From: an uncultured Clostridia bacterium
GTDB taxonomy: Bacteria > Bacillota > Clostridia > Oscillospirales > Acutalibacteraceae
DNA length: 51,490 nucleotides
Direction of reading: 5' to 3'
Assembly: GCA_944380855.1 (NCBI GenBank)
Contig: CALWIW010000012.1
Coordinates: forward strand, 1-51,490
Shown here: positions 43,029 through 51,415 of the stretch, one piece after another
How positions within the stretch are numbered: the first letter of the stretch is position 1
Layout of the letters: every line of letters begins with the position of its first letter
Made by a program: the position numbers and the translations under genes
Notes under the pieces: model-generated
What the model saw: the letters and a program-made list of their open reading frames with translations, nothing else
The model's database searches: none
Told to the model about the DNA's origin: nothing

Positions 43029-44126
43029 ATGTCAAAAAGTAAATCCGTTTTAAAAAGAATATTAAAAGGACTGCTCGGGGTTGTTTTGGTGCTTGTTTTG
43101 GGATTTTTCGCTTTGGCAGGTTATCTGACGGTTACCGAGTTTAAGCCTGCCGATTTGGAAACAGTTACGGTGGAAAATACAGGGAATGCTGAAAAAACCA
43201 TATCTACCGGAGATACTCTGACGGTTATGTCCTTTAATATCGGATACTGTGCAAATGATAAAGACCATGACTTTTTTATGGACGGCGGAAAGACAGTAAA
43301 CACCGAAAGTCGTGAAAATATAGAAAAAAATCTTTCGGCGATTATAGAAACCATTAAAGAGGCAGACGCAGACGTGAATTTTATTCAGGAAGTAGATAAG
43401 TCCTCAAAGCGTTCCTATCATGTTAACGAATATTCCTCAATATCCGACAGCCTTAAAGATTACAGCAGTGCCTATGCCACAAACTACCGTGTAAAGTATG
43501 TTCCCTATCCATTGCCTACAATCGGCGAGGTGGAGTCGGGCATAGCCGTATTCAATAAATTTTCATCATCAGAAGAAGCGAAGAGAATAGCTTTCCCTAC
43601 GGCTTTTACATGGCCGGTAAGCCTTTGCCAGCTTAAAAGATGTCTGCTGGTTGAATATGTGCCCATAGAAAACAGCGATAAAATGCTGGTGCTTGTAAAC
43701 CTGCACCTTGACGCCTATGACGACGGAGAGGGAAAAAAGCTTCAGACACAAATTCTTGCGGATTTTTTGAAAGAGGAATACGAAAAGGGCAACTATGTAA
43801 TAGCAGGAGGAGATTTTAACCAGACTTTCCCGGGAGTTGAGGGAGAACAATACGAGGTTGTAAACGACGAGTATTTTGTTCCGGGAGTTGTGGACACCAG
43901 CCTTTTCTCCGACGATTGGCAAATAGTTTCTGACGACAAAGTACCCAGTGCAAGACTTTTAAACGAGCCTTACAATCCCGAAAGCGAAAACACCCAGTAT
44001 TATGTTCTGGACGGATTTATACTTTCACCAAACGTAAAGTCGGTAAGTGTTGAAACCCTTGACTGCGGCTTTGAAAATTCCGACCATAATCCGATGGTTT
44101 TGACCGCACAGCTTGAGGAAGAATGA
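43029..44126 (+). CDS. Membrane-anchored endonuclease/exonuclease/phosphatase-family hydrolase
   Basis: 365 residues. The N-terminal helix (about 14-36, LLGVVLVLVLGFFALAGYL) anchors it, with the enzyme outside. EEP-fold motifs are MSFNIGYC, the metal Glu in FIQEVD, LVNLHLD, GGDFN and the final SDHNPM with the catalytic Asp-His. Members cleave phosphodiesters in DNA, RNA, phospholipids or inositol phosphates; which one is unclear, and the external location argues against DNA repair. GGAGG is 5 bases before ATG 43029; the TTG at 43017 overlaps it. It lies 3 bases before sfsA. Confidence 0.87.
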   Translation: MSKSKSVLKRILKGLLGVVLVLVLGFFALAGYLTVTEFKPADLETVTVENTGNAEKTISTGDTLTVMSFNIGYCANDKDHDFFMDGGKTVNTESRENIEKNLSAIIETIKEADADVNFIQEVDKSSKRSYHVNEYSSISDSLKDYSSAYATNYRVKYVPYPLPTIGEVESGIAVFNKFSSSEEAKRIAFPTAFTWPVSLCQLKRCLLVEYVPIENSDKMLVLVNLHLDAYDDGEGKKLQTQILADFLKEEYEKGNYVIAGGDFNQTFPGVEGEQYEVVNDEYFVPGVVDTSLFSDDWQIVSDDKVPSARLLNEPYNPESENTQYYVLDGFILSPNVKSVSVETLDCGFENSDHNPMVLTAQLEEE

Positions 44127-44129
44127 TTT

Positions 44130-44810
44130 ATGTTTTACAAAAATATAGTGACAGGCAGGTTTATAAGCCGCCCCAACAGGTTTATTGCTAACGTGGAAAT
44201 AGACGGGGAAGTACAAACGGTTCACGTAAAGAATACAGGAAGATGCAGAGAGCTGCTTTTGTCGGGGACTGTGGTTTACTGTGAAAAATCAGATAATCCA
44301 AAAAGAAAAACCGCCTATGACCTTGTGGTGGTGGAAAAGGGAGAACTTCTTATCAATATGGACAGTCAGGCTCCCAATTATGCTTTCGGTGAATTTATCC
44401 ATGACGGAAAATTTACGGACGGCATAGAATATATTGCAAGGGAAAAGAAATATAAAAACAGCAGGTTTGATTTTTATTTTAAGAAAAAAGACAAGGAATA
44501 TTTTGCAGAGGTAAAAGGTGTTACCCTTGAAGAAAACGGCGTTGTGCTTTTTCCCGACGCACCCACCGAAAGAGGTGTAAAGCATTTAACCGAGCTTATG
44601 GACGCTGTTGAAAACGGTTACGGCGGCTGTGTGGTGTTTGTTGTGCAGATGGAAAAGGTAAAATATTTTACTCCAAACGCAAAAACACACCCTCAGTTTG
44701 CACAGCGGCTAAAGGAAGCCCAAAAAGCGGGAGTGGAAATTTTCGCCTATAACTGTAAAGTGACAAAGGACAGTATTTCGCTGTTGTCACAGATTCCTGT
44801 TGTGATATAA
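44130..44810 (+). CDS. sfsA: SfsA-family DNA/RNA nuclease
   Basis: 226 residues. The N-terminal OB-like domain contains FIANVEIDGE and the family signature VKNTGRCRELL. The C-terminal nuclease-like domain has the conserved FAEVKGVTLEENG and FPDAPTERGVKHL motifs with Asp/Glu/Lys typical of PD-(D/E)xK enzymes. It was first named for sugar-fermentation stimulation; nuclease activity is now the favoured function. It starts 3 bases after the EEP hydrolase gene, so they are co-transcribed. Confidence 0.94.
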   Translation: MFYKNIVTGRFISRPNRFIANVEIDGEVQTVHVKNTGRCRELLLSGTVVYCEKSDNPKRKTAYDLVVVEKGELLINMDSQAPNYAFGEFIHDGKFTDGIEYIAREKKYKNSRFDFYFKKKDKEYFAEVKGVTLEENGVVLFPDAPTERGVKHLTELMDAVENGYGGCVVFVVQMEKVKYFTPNAKTHPQFAQRLKEAQKAGVEIFAYNCKVTKDSISLLSQIPVVI

Positions 44811-44811
44811 T
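44784..44811 (+). promoter_or_regulatory. Promoter of the cysteine synthase gene
   Basis: -35 TTGTCA (44784-44789), 16 bases, -10 TATAAT (44806-44811), lying over the 3' end of sfsA. Confidence 0.65.
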
Positions 44812-44851
44812 ATAAACAATGCAAAACAAAATAAAGAGAGGTAAATATAAA

Positions 44852-45784
44852 ATGGTTTATAATAATGTGCTGGAGGCTATGGGACAGACGCCGGTAATTC
44901 AGCTTAATAAAATGGTAGACGAGGACAGTGCGAGAGTGCTTGTTAAATACGAGGGTTTGAACGTGGGCGGTTCAATCAAGACGAGAACAGCCTATAATAT
45001 GATACGTCAGGGAGAAAAGGACGGTATAATAAAGCCGGACACAATAATTGTAGAGCCTACCTCGGGAAATCAGGGAATAGGACTTGCACTTATCGGAGCG
45101 GTTAAGGGCTATAAGACAATAATAATTATGCCGGATTCCGTAAGTGTAGAGAGAAGAAAGCTGGTTCACCATTACGGTGCGGAAGTTATATTGATACACG
45201 ACGACGGAAATATCGGAGAGTGCATTGAAAAATGCGTTGAAACAGCAAAGAAAATGGCTGAGGAAAATCCAAAGGTTTATGTGCCGGAGCAGTTTTCAAA
45301 CCCTGCAAACCCAATGGTTCACAGAAGAAGAACAGCCCTTGAAATTATGGAGCAGGTGGAAGACCCTATCGACGGATTTTGCTCGGGAATAGGCACAGGC
45401 GGTACAATTACGGGAATAGGCGAGGTTTTGAAGGCTCAGTATCCCGATATTGAGATATGGGCGGTAGAGCCTGAAAACGCCGCAATTCTTGCGGGAGGAA
45501 ATGTGGGAACACATCTCCAAATGGGTATAGGAGACGGACTTATTCCCGAAAATCTCAACAAGAAAATTTACGACCATATTTATATAGTAAGCGACGAGGA
45601 AGCAATTCAAACAGCCAAGGAGCTTGCTTCAAAAGAGGGCATAATGTGCGGAATTTCCAGCGGAACAAACGTAGCCGCCGCATTAAAGCTTGCCAAAAAG
45701 CTTGGAAAGGGAAAGACAGTTATAACGGTTCTTCCTGATACAGCGGAAAGATATTTCTCAACTCCCCTTTTTGACGGGGATTGA
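44852..45784 (+). CDS. cysK: Cysteine synthase (O-acetylserine sulfhydrylase family)
   Basis: 310 residues, fold-type II PLP enzyme. PLP binds Lys43 in GGSIKTRTA. The substrate loop reads TSGNQG (70-75), with Gln where CysK usually has Thr, a variant I associate with a Firmicute subgroup. The phosphate-binding loop GIGTGGTITG and SSGTNVAAAL near the end are present. It makes cysteine from O-acetylserine and sulfide; the variant loop leaves related sulfhydrylases possible. The start ATG 44852 follows AGAGG by 9 bases. It has its own promoter inside sfsA; no serine acetyltransferase is adjacent. Confidence 0.9.
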   Translation: MVYNNVLEAMGQTPVIQLNKMVDEDSARVLVKYEGLNVGGSIKTRTAYNMIRQGEKDGIIKPDTIIVEPTSGNQGIGLALIGAVKGYKTIIIMPDSVSVERRKLVHHYGAEVILIHDDGNIGECIEKCVETAKKMAEENPKVYVPEQFSNPANPMVHRRRTALEIMEQVEDPIDGFCSGIGTGGTITGIGEVLKAQYPDIEIWAVEPENAAILAGGNVGTHLQMGIGDGLIPENLNKKIYDHIYIVSDEEAIQTAKELASKEGIMCGISSGTNVAAALKLAKKLGKGKTVITVLPDTAERYFSTPLFDGD

Positions 45785-45812
45785 TAATATCAATCTTTAT
45801 GTGAGAGGTTAA

Positions 45813-45876
45813 GGGATTCCAAAGGGAAAAATCCCTTTGGCAGGAGGTTTGGAGGACAGAGTCCTCTGAGGCCTTT
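45813..45876 (+). repeat. Dispersed double-hairpin repeat, copy B
   Basis: GGGATTCC, hairpin AAAGGGA/TCCCTTT, link GGCAGGAGG, hairpin GGAGGAC/GTCCTC, then a GAGGCCTTTA end. Same orientation as copy A, with a shorter first loop. It fills the gap between cysK and nfo. Confidence 0.75.
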
Positions 45877-45907
45877 ACTGAAAGTAAATAAAAATAAAGA
45901 GGTAACA

Positions 45908-46738
45908 ATGTTAAAAATAGGAAGTCATTTATCCGTTGCCAAGGGCTTTACCGCCATGGGCAAACAGGCACTTAAAATGGACGCAAACACTTTCCAGTTC
46001 TTTACAAGAAACCCCAGAGGCGGAAAGGCTAAGGATATAGATATAAAGGATATAGAGGGACTTATTAAAATAACAAAAGATAATAACTTTGCTCCTTTGC
46101 TTGCACACGCTCCGTATACCTTGAATCCTGCGGCGGAAAAAGAAGAAACAAGGCGGTTTGCTTTTGAAGCCATGAGTGACGACTTAAAGAGAATGGAGCT
46201 TTTGCCTGACAACTATTATAACTTCCACCCGGGCAGTCATGTGGGACAGGGAACTGAAAAGGGCATAGAGCTTATTTCCGAGCTTTTAAACTCGGTGCTT
46301 TTTGAGGGAATGAAAACCACCGTCCTTTTGGAAACAATGGCAGGCAAGGGAACGGAAGTGGGAAGAAGCTTTGAGGAAATTGCAGAGATAATCTCAAAAA
46401 CTGACCTTGATAAATATCTTGGAGTTACTTTAGACACCTGCCACGTGTTTGACGCAGGCTATGATATAGTAAATTCCCTTGATAAAGTTCTTGAGGAATT
46501 TGACAGGATTATAGGCATAAAAAGGTTAAAGGCAATACACTTAAATGATAGTATGAATACCCTCGGCTGTCACAAGGACAGACACCAGTGTATAGGCAAA
46601 GGTGGAATAGGTCTTGAAGCACTTGCCGCCGTGATAAATCACCCTTTGCTCAGGGAGCTTCCTTTTTATCTGGAAACGCCCTTGGATGAGGGCGGTCACG
46701 CCCAGGAGATTAAGCTTCTGAGAAGCCTTTATAAATAA
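45908..46738 (+). CDS. nfo: Endonuclease IV
   Basis: 276 residues, AP-endonuclease family 2 TIM barrel with three zinc ions. It cuts DNA 5' to abasic sites in base-excision repair. Metal-binding blocks are [33 protein letters not shown], and the conserved [12 protein letters not shown] with FYLETP near the end. Length is typical. A GAGG-type site precedes the ATG. It is flanked by two inverted copies of the double-hairpin repeat (45813 and 46889). Confidence 0.96.
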   Translation: MLKIGSHLSVAKGFTAMGKQALKMDANTFQFFTRNPRGGKAKDIDIKDIEGLIKITKDNNFAPLLAHAPYTLNPAAEKEETRRFAFEAMSDDLKRMELLPDNYYNFHPGSHVGQGTEKGIELISELLNSVLFEGMKTTVLLETMAGKGTEVGRSFEEIAEIISKTDLDKYLGVTLDTCHVFDAGYDIVNSLDKVLEEFDRIIGIKRLKAIHLNDSMNTLGCHKDRHQCIGKGGIGLEALAAVINHPLLRELPFYLETPLDEGGHAQEIKLLRSLYK

Positions 46739-46747
46739 AGCAAAAAA

Positions 46748-46784
46748 AACAGAGCTAAGGCGAAATACACGCCTTAGCTCTGTT
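46748..46784 (+). terminator. Terminator after nfo
   Basis: A 15-bp perfect stem AACAGAGCTAAGGCG (46748-46762) with CGCCTTAGCTCTGTT (46770-46784), then T's; A's before it make it usable from the other strand too. Confidence 0.9.
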
Positions 46785-46820
46785 TCAATATTAAAGGGAA
46801 ATTATTTATGTTTTTTATTG

Positions 46821-46889
46821 TTTTAAGACCTTGGAGGACAGCGTCCTCCAAACCGCCTGCCAAAGGGACAGTGGTCCCTTTGGAATCCC
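46821..46889 (-). repeat. Dispersed double-hairpin repeat, copy C (inverted)
   Basis: Reverse complement of copy A: GGTCTTAAAA end, hairpin GGAGGAC/GTCCTCC, link, hairpin CAAAGGGAC/GTCCCTTTG, GGAATCCC. Similarity with copy A continues to about 46913 (CATTTGCT). It forms the 3' untranslated end of glmS. Confidence 0.8.
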
Positions 46890-46921
46890 TGAATTTTTAC
46901 ACGGCATTTGCTGTAATACCA

Positions 46922-48742
46922 TTATTCAACAGTAACGCTTTTTGCCAAATTTCTCGGCTGGTCTACGTCACAACCTCTTAAAACAGCGGTATAGTAGGCG
47001 AAAAGCTGTAAAGGAATTACCGAAAGCAAAGGCATATAAATGTCCTCAGCATTTGGGATTGAAAGAACATAACGGGCAACGCTCATATCAACGGGCAATC
47101 CCTCTTTTACAATCAAAAGTACCTTTGCACCTCTTGTAACCACTTCTTTTATGTTGCTTACTGTTTTTTCGTATATTCCCGATTGAGTGGCAACGGCAAT
47201 TACAGGCACGTCTTTGTCCATAAGGGATATTGTGCCGTGTTTAAGCTCTCCGGCGGCGTAGGCCTCAGAGTGCATATAGGATATCTCTTTAAGTTTAAGA
47301 GAACCCTCAAGAGATATAGCGTAATCAAGTCCTCTGCCGATAAAAAACATATCGTTTGCGTTTTGAAAACGTGAAGCATAATACTTGCAGTCGTCTGTTT
47401 TGTCGAGAATTTTCTGCATCTGTGAGGGGATTGTCAAAAGAGTTTCTCCCATCTTTTTTGCTTCCGATAAGTCAATTTTTCCCTTTGCAAGGGCAAATTT
47501 TTCAGCAAGCAAATACATAACTCCAATCTGAACAGTGTATGCCTTTGTGCTTGCAACGGCAATTTCCGGACCTGCCCAGGTGTATATAACATAGTCGGCT
47601 TCTCTTGCTATTGAAGAACCTACAACATTTACCACCGCGAGGGTAGTTATGCCCTTTTGCTTTGCAAGACGCAGTGCCGCCAATGTGTCGGCGGTTTCTC
47701 CCGACTGACTTATAACCATCATAAGGTCATTTTCATGGAATATAGGGTCGCAGTAGCGAAATTCAGAGGCAATCTGCACGTCAACGTTAACACGTGCCAA
47801 AGCTTCTATTAAGTTCTTTCCTATCATTCCTGCGTGCATTGCTGTTCCGCAGGCCACAATATGAATTTTCTCCGTATTCTCAAAGAGAGAATCCGGTATC
47901 TTTTCGTTTGAAAAATCGGTTATACCGTCTTTAAGTCTTGGACTTATGGTGTCGTTTAACGCCTTTGTCTGCTCAAATATCTCCTTTAACATAAAGTGGG
48001 GATATCCGTCTTTTTCAGCCGCTTCAACGTCCCAGTCCGCAGTGAGGGTTTCCTGCTCTACGGTTTCTCCGTCGGTTGTGTAAACGGTAACGTGGTCTTT
48101 TTCCAAAACCGCAATCTGATTTTCATCTAAAAGCTGATATTCTCTTGTGTGTTTAAGCACTGCGGGAATATCGCTTGCTATAAAGTTTTCCCCTTGTCCG
48201 ATGCCTACAATAAGCGGACTGTCTTTGCGTAGTGCAAAGATTTTTCCGGGAATATCTCTGAACATTATGCCCAAAGCATAACTGCCTTTAACTGCCATGA
48301 TAAGCTTTTTTATGGCTTCCATGGGGTCGCCCTTGTAATAATAGTCCAAAAGCTTTGCTACAACCTCTGTATCGGTCTGGCTTAAAAAGTCATAGCCTTT
48401 GCGGAGAAGCTTTGTTTTAAGCTCCATGTAATTTTCAATTATTCCGTTGTGAACTATTGTAACACGGGCATTTCCGTGAGGGTGGGAATTTATGTCGCTT
48501 GGCTCTCCGTGAGTAGCCCATCTTGTGTGACCTATTCCGCAGGTGCCGACCGGAGTTCCTACCTGATTAATCTTTTCTTCCAGGTCTTTAAGCCTGCCCT
48601 TGGTTTTTACCGTCACAAAATCTCCTGCGTGATGAATGGCAATTCCGGCTGAATCATAGCCGCGGTACTCTAATTTTTTTAAACCGTCTATAAGAATTCC
48701 TGACGCCTGCTGCTTACCTACGTATCCGACTATACCACACAT
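46922..48742 (-). CDS. glmS: Glucosamine-6-phosphate synthase (isomerizing)
   Basis: 606 residues. The class II glutamine amidotransferase domain begins MCGIVGYVG with catalytic Cys2 after Met removal; it releases ammonia from glutamine. Two SIS sugar-isomerase domains follow (about 285-420 and 455-590, including VVISQSGETADT in the first and ELKHGTISLMD in the second). The tail DQPRNLAKSVTVE is canonical. It makes glucosamine-6-phosphate from fructose-6-phosphate, the entry to peptidoglycan precursors. An AGGT-type site precedes the ATG. Expression is controlled by the self-cleaving ribozyme in its leader. Confidence 0.97.
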   Translation of the reverse strand: MCGIVGYVGKQQASGILIDGLKKLEYRGYDSAGIAIHHAGDFVTVKTKGRLKDLEEKINQVGTPVGTCGIGHTRWATHGEPSDINSHPHGNARVTIVHNGIIENYMELKTKLLRKGYDFLSQTDTEVVAKLLDYYYKGDPMEAIKKLIMAVKGSYALGIMFRDIPGKIFALRKDSPLIVGIGQGENFIASDIPAVLKHTREYQLLDENQIAVLEKDHVTVYTTDGETVEQETLTADWDVEAAEKDGYPHFMLKEIFEQTKALNDTISPRLKDGITDFSNEKIPDSLFENTEKIHIVACGTAMHAGMIGKNLIEALARVNVDVQIASEFRYCDPIFHENDLMMVISQSGETADTLAALRLAKQKGITTLAVVNVVGSSIAREADYVIYTWAGPEIAVASTKAYTVQIGVMYLLAEKFALAKGKIDLSEAKKMGETLLTIPSQMQKILDKTDDCKYYASRFQNANDMFFIGRGLDYAISLEGSLKLKEISYMHSEAYAAGELKHGTISLMDKDVPVIAVATQSGIYEKTVSNIKEVVTRGAKVLLIVKEGLPVDMSVARYVLSIPNAEDIYMPLLSVIPLQLFAYYTAVLRGCDVDQPRNLAKSVTVE

Positions 48743-48775
48743 ATATAATATACCTGTCTTTCTGAAAATTTCTTA

Positions 48776-48919
48776 CCTGACGCTCTGTTTCTTTTCTTGC
48801 GAAAAGGGTTTATCATCAGGCTGACGACACCGCAAAATAACGGCACCGAAAGAGCATCCGCCGAAAACTTCGATAACTCTTTCCCTCGTCACCGCAGTAC
48901 AGGCGTGCGGTCTGGCGCT
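48776..48919 (-). ncRNA. glmS ribozyme/riboswitch
   Basis: Minus-strand leader of glmS. It begins with AGCGCCAG; cleavage is expected between the A (48919) and the following G. The core segments GACGAGG, TTATCGAAG and TTTTCGGCGGATGC are in the conserved order. A P4-like helix CCTGA...TCAGG with an inner CTTTTC-gcaa-GAAAAG stem closes the element at 48776. Glucosamine-6-phosphate triggers self-cleavage and mRNA decay in this family. The element ends 33 bases before the start codon. Confidence 0.95.
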
Positions 48920-48989
48920 GATTAATTACAGATTTTATCCTCCTTTTCAGCCTTAATTGCCGTACGGCTTCTGTAAAAAATCTTTCAAC

Positions 48990-49018
48990 ATTTTACTACA
49001 GGTTAAAATAAAAGTCAA
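48990..49018 (-). promoter_or_regulatory. glmS promoter
   Basis: Minus strand: -35 TTGACT (49013-49018), 17 bases, -10 TAAAAT (48990-48995), about 65 bases upstream of the ribozyme cleavage site. Confidence 0.7.
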
Positions 49019-49153
49019 TCAATATTTCTAACATTATGCATTATGTGCAAGTTTTATACACTGAAAAATAAATATTTATTCTATTGTATAAAACCGCTTT
49101 TCTCTTTGAAAAACATCTTCATAAAGTATTTTGCGGAACTTAAAATTAAATGC

Positions 49154-49182
49154 TTTACTTTTACGCTTTTATATGTTAAAAT
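49154..49182 (+). promoter_or_regulatory. Promoter of the YerC-methyltransferase unit
   Basis: -35 TTTACT (49154-49159), 17 bases, -10 TAAAAT (49177-49182), 54 bases before the start codon. Confidence 0.55.
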
Positions 49183-49236
49183 TGTAAAGAAATAAATTTA
49201 TTGAACAGCTATTTTTTGAGTTACAGGAGGAAACTT

Positions 49237-49551
49237 ATGAATTCAAAAATTAAAGATGAGACAGTAGACTTTTTGTTTAAGGCTATACTGTCTTTGGAAA
49301 CTATGGAGGATTGCTACGACTTTTTCGAGGACCTCTGCACGGTACCTGAAATAAAGGCAATGTCACAGCGTCTTTATGTGGCAAAGTTACTTTCGGACAA
49401 ATGTGTTTACAGTGATATTGTAAACAAAACAGGAGCGTCTACAGCTACAATAAGCCGTGTGAACCGTGCTTTGATATACGGCTGTGACGGATATAACCTT
49501 GCGTTCAGACGCATTGAAAAAAAAGAAAAAGAGGCAGAGGGTAAAGAGTGA
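49237..49551 (+). CDS. YerC/YecD family TrpR-related DNA-binding protein
   Basis: 104 residues with the TrpR-like helix-turn-helix: FFEDLCTVPEIKAMSQRLYV, then LLSDKCVYSDIVNKTGASTATISRVNRAL (shown in part as the recognition region), as in B. subtilis YerC. Family members are probably regulators; a ligand is unknown. The start ATG 49237 follows GGAGG by 6 bases; the upstream TTG at 49201 is not supported. The stop overlaps the methyltransferase start by one base, so the two are co-translated. Confidence 0.9.
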   Translation: MNSKIKDETVDFLFKAILSLETMEDCYDFFEDLCTVPEIKAMSQRLYVAKLLSDKCVYSDIVNKTGASTATISRVNRALIYGCDGYNLAFRRIEKKEKEAEGKE

Positions 49552-50300
49552 TGGCGTCTTACGGTGTTTTTGCCGACTATTACGATTCTCTCACGGAAAA
49601 TGTGGAGTATTTACGCCGTGCCGACTATATTACACAGGTATTTGCAAGGCTTAACCACGATATGGGGTTAAGCCTTGATCTTGCCTGCGGAACTGGAAGC
49701 CTTACAATGGAGCTTTATAAAAAAGGCGTGGATATTTACGGAATAGACGGCTCCTATGATATGCTGGCACAGGCAAAGGAGAAAGCCGACGAGCAGGGCA
49801 TGGATATACTTTTTCTTTGTCAGAAAATGGAAAACATTGACCTTTACGGCACAATTGACACCTGCATATGTACTTTGGACAGCATAAACCATCTTACAAA
49901 AAAGGACAAGGTTCAAAAAACCTTTGACAGGGTTTCCCTTTTTATGAATATGGGAGGATATTTCCTTTTCGATGTAAATTCGGTGTATAAGCACAGAGAG
50001 GTTTTGGGAAATAATACCTTTGTATATGATACCGACAGAGTTTTCTGCGTTTGGCAAAACAGCCTTTGCGAAAATAACGAGGTTAATATACAGCTTGATT
50101 TTTTCTGTTTGTCGGAAAACAGAAAGGATTACAGAAGATACACAGAAAATTTTTCCGAGAAAGCTTATACAAATGAGGAAATAGAGGAAATGCTTCATAA
50201 TTCCGGTTTTGAAATAGAGGCGGTTTACGGAGACCTGACCTTTGAAGCACCCAAGGAGCAGGAGGAAAGAATAATTTATGTTGCCAAAAAGGTAAAATAA
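49551..50300 (+). CDS. Class I SAM-dependent methyltransferase
   Basis: 249 residues. The N-terminus YGVFADYYDSLTENVEY is typical of a widespread Firmicute family. SAM-binding motif I is LDLACGTGS (42-50), motif II region YGIDGSYDMLAQA, and the acidic turn of post-II is in CQKMENIDL. The C-terminal part (residues 150-245) has the mixed beta sheet of small-molecule methyltransferases. The substrate is unknown. The start codon ATG overlaps the yerC-like stop by one base (TGATG). Confidence 0.88.
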   Translation: MASYGVFADYYDSLTENVEYLRRADYITQVFARLNHDMGLSLDLACGTGSLTMELYKKGVDIYGIDGSYDMLAQAKEKADEQGMDILFLCQKMENIDLYGTIDTCICTLDSINHLTKKDKVQKTFDRVSLFMNMGGYFLFDVNSVYKHREVLGNNTFVYDTDRVFCVWQNSLCENNEVNIQLDFFCLSENRKDYRRYTENFSEKAYTNEEIEEMLHNSGFEIEAVYGDLTFEAPKEQEERIIYVAKKVK

Positions 50301-50345
50301 TGGCATAATAATATTCTAATCTAAAACAGGAAAGAGAAATGTATT

Positions 50346-51242
50346 ATGGATAAAATCATAAGATGTATAACCTCAGACGGAGGAATAATGGCTTCCGCCA
50401 TAGATTCAACTGGTATTGTTTTTACCGCTCAGGAGCTGCACAATACAACAAGCTGCGGTACGGCTGCTTTGGGCAGACTGCTTACTGCTGCCTCTATGAT
50501 GGGAGCACAGCTTAAACAAAAGGACGCTGTAATAAACCTCAGCATAAAAGGAAACGGCCCATTGGGTCCTGTTGTAGCTGTTGCAAACAGCAGGGGAAAT
50601 GTTAAGGGCTATGTGGGCAACTGTGACTGTCCTACAGAACATTACAGTAACGGAAAGATAAATGTGGCTGCCGCAGTCGGTAAAGAGGGAATACTCACAG
50701 TAATGCGTGACTACGGAAGCGGCGACCCATATATCGGTCAGGTTCCATTGGTAAGCGGAGAAATTGCCGAGGATATAACAAATTACTACGCAGTCAGCGA
50801 GCAAATCCCAACAGTGTGTGCCCTTGGAGTTTTGGTTGATAAAAGCAACGGCGTTGTGTTGTCGGCAGGAGGATTGCTTATCCAGCTTTTGCCAGGTGCT
50901 ACTGATGAGGAAATAGATAAGCTTGAGAAAAATGTTGCCGCCCTTGAGCCTGTTACAACAATGCTTGCAAAGGGAATGACGGTGCTTGATATCTGTAAGA
51001 AAGCATTGCAGGGCTTTGAGGTGGAGGTCCTTGACGAATTTCCGGTAAGCTATGTGTGCGGATGCAGCAAAGAAAAAATAGAAAATATAATCTCAGGTCT
51101 TTCCGAAGAGGAAATAAATGATATTATAGAAAAAGAGGGCAGTGCCAAGGCCTCATGTAATTTCTGCAATAAAAAATTTATTTTTACAAAAGAGGAATTA
51201 CAGAGAATTATAGAACAAAAGAAAGATAATCAGAAATCTTGA
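50346..51242 (+). CDS. hslO: Redox-regulated chaperonin Hsp33
   Basis: 298 residues. The N-terminal domain (MDKIIRCITSDGGI to about 180) contains GRLLTAASMMGAQLK and GPVVAVANSRGNVKGYVGN (in part). The C-terminal redox switch has Cys238-x-Cys240 (VCGCSKEK) and Cys271-x-x-Cys274 (CNFCNKKF), which hold zinc when reduced and form disulfides on oxidation to open the chaperone. Complete for an anaerobe facing oxidative stress. It follows the methyltransferase by 45 bases and may share its transcript. Confidence 0.95.
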   Translation: MDKIIRCITSDGGIMASAIDSTGIVFTAQELHNTTSCGTAALGRLLTAASMMGAQLKQKDAVINLSIKGNGPLGPVVAVANSRGNVKGYVGNCDCPTEHYSNGKINVAAAVGKEGILTVMRDYGSGDPYIGQVPLVSGEIAEDITNYYAVSEQIPTVCALGVLVDKSNGVVLSAGGLLIQLLPGATDEEIDKLEKNVAALEPVTTMLAKGMTVLDICKKALQGFEVEVLDEFPVSYVCGCSKEKIENIISGLSEEEINDIIEKEGSAKASCNFCNKKFIFTKEELQRIIEQKKDNQKS

Positions 51243-51333
51243 TTGTCGAAAGCAGTTGTTTTTATGAATTTTGAGTGTATTTTATTTACTGTTGTTGAAT
51301 GAATAAAAAAATAAAAAAAATTCAAAAAAACAC

Positions 51334-51362
51334 TTGACTTTTCACCTGTGATGATGTATTAT
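51334..51362 (+). promoter_or_regulatory. Promoter of the tRNA-Val unit
   Basis: -35 TTGACT (51334-51339), 17 bases, -10 TATTAT (51357-51362). The tRNA begins 54 bases downstream of the -10 end, with a leader hairpin CACACCGA (51384-51391)/TCGGTGTG (51402-51409). Confidence 0.7.
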
Positions 51363-51415
51363 AATACACGTCGCTGAAAGACACACACCGAAACGGCGAA
51401 GTCGGTGTGGTAAAT

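Noticed and set aside
46821-46889. Repeat copy C as the glmS terminator
   Set aside because: On the glmS strand neither hairpin is followed by a U-run, and the same element occurs where no gene ends. The nfo terminator beyond it is a better stop.
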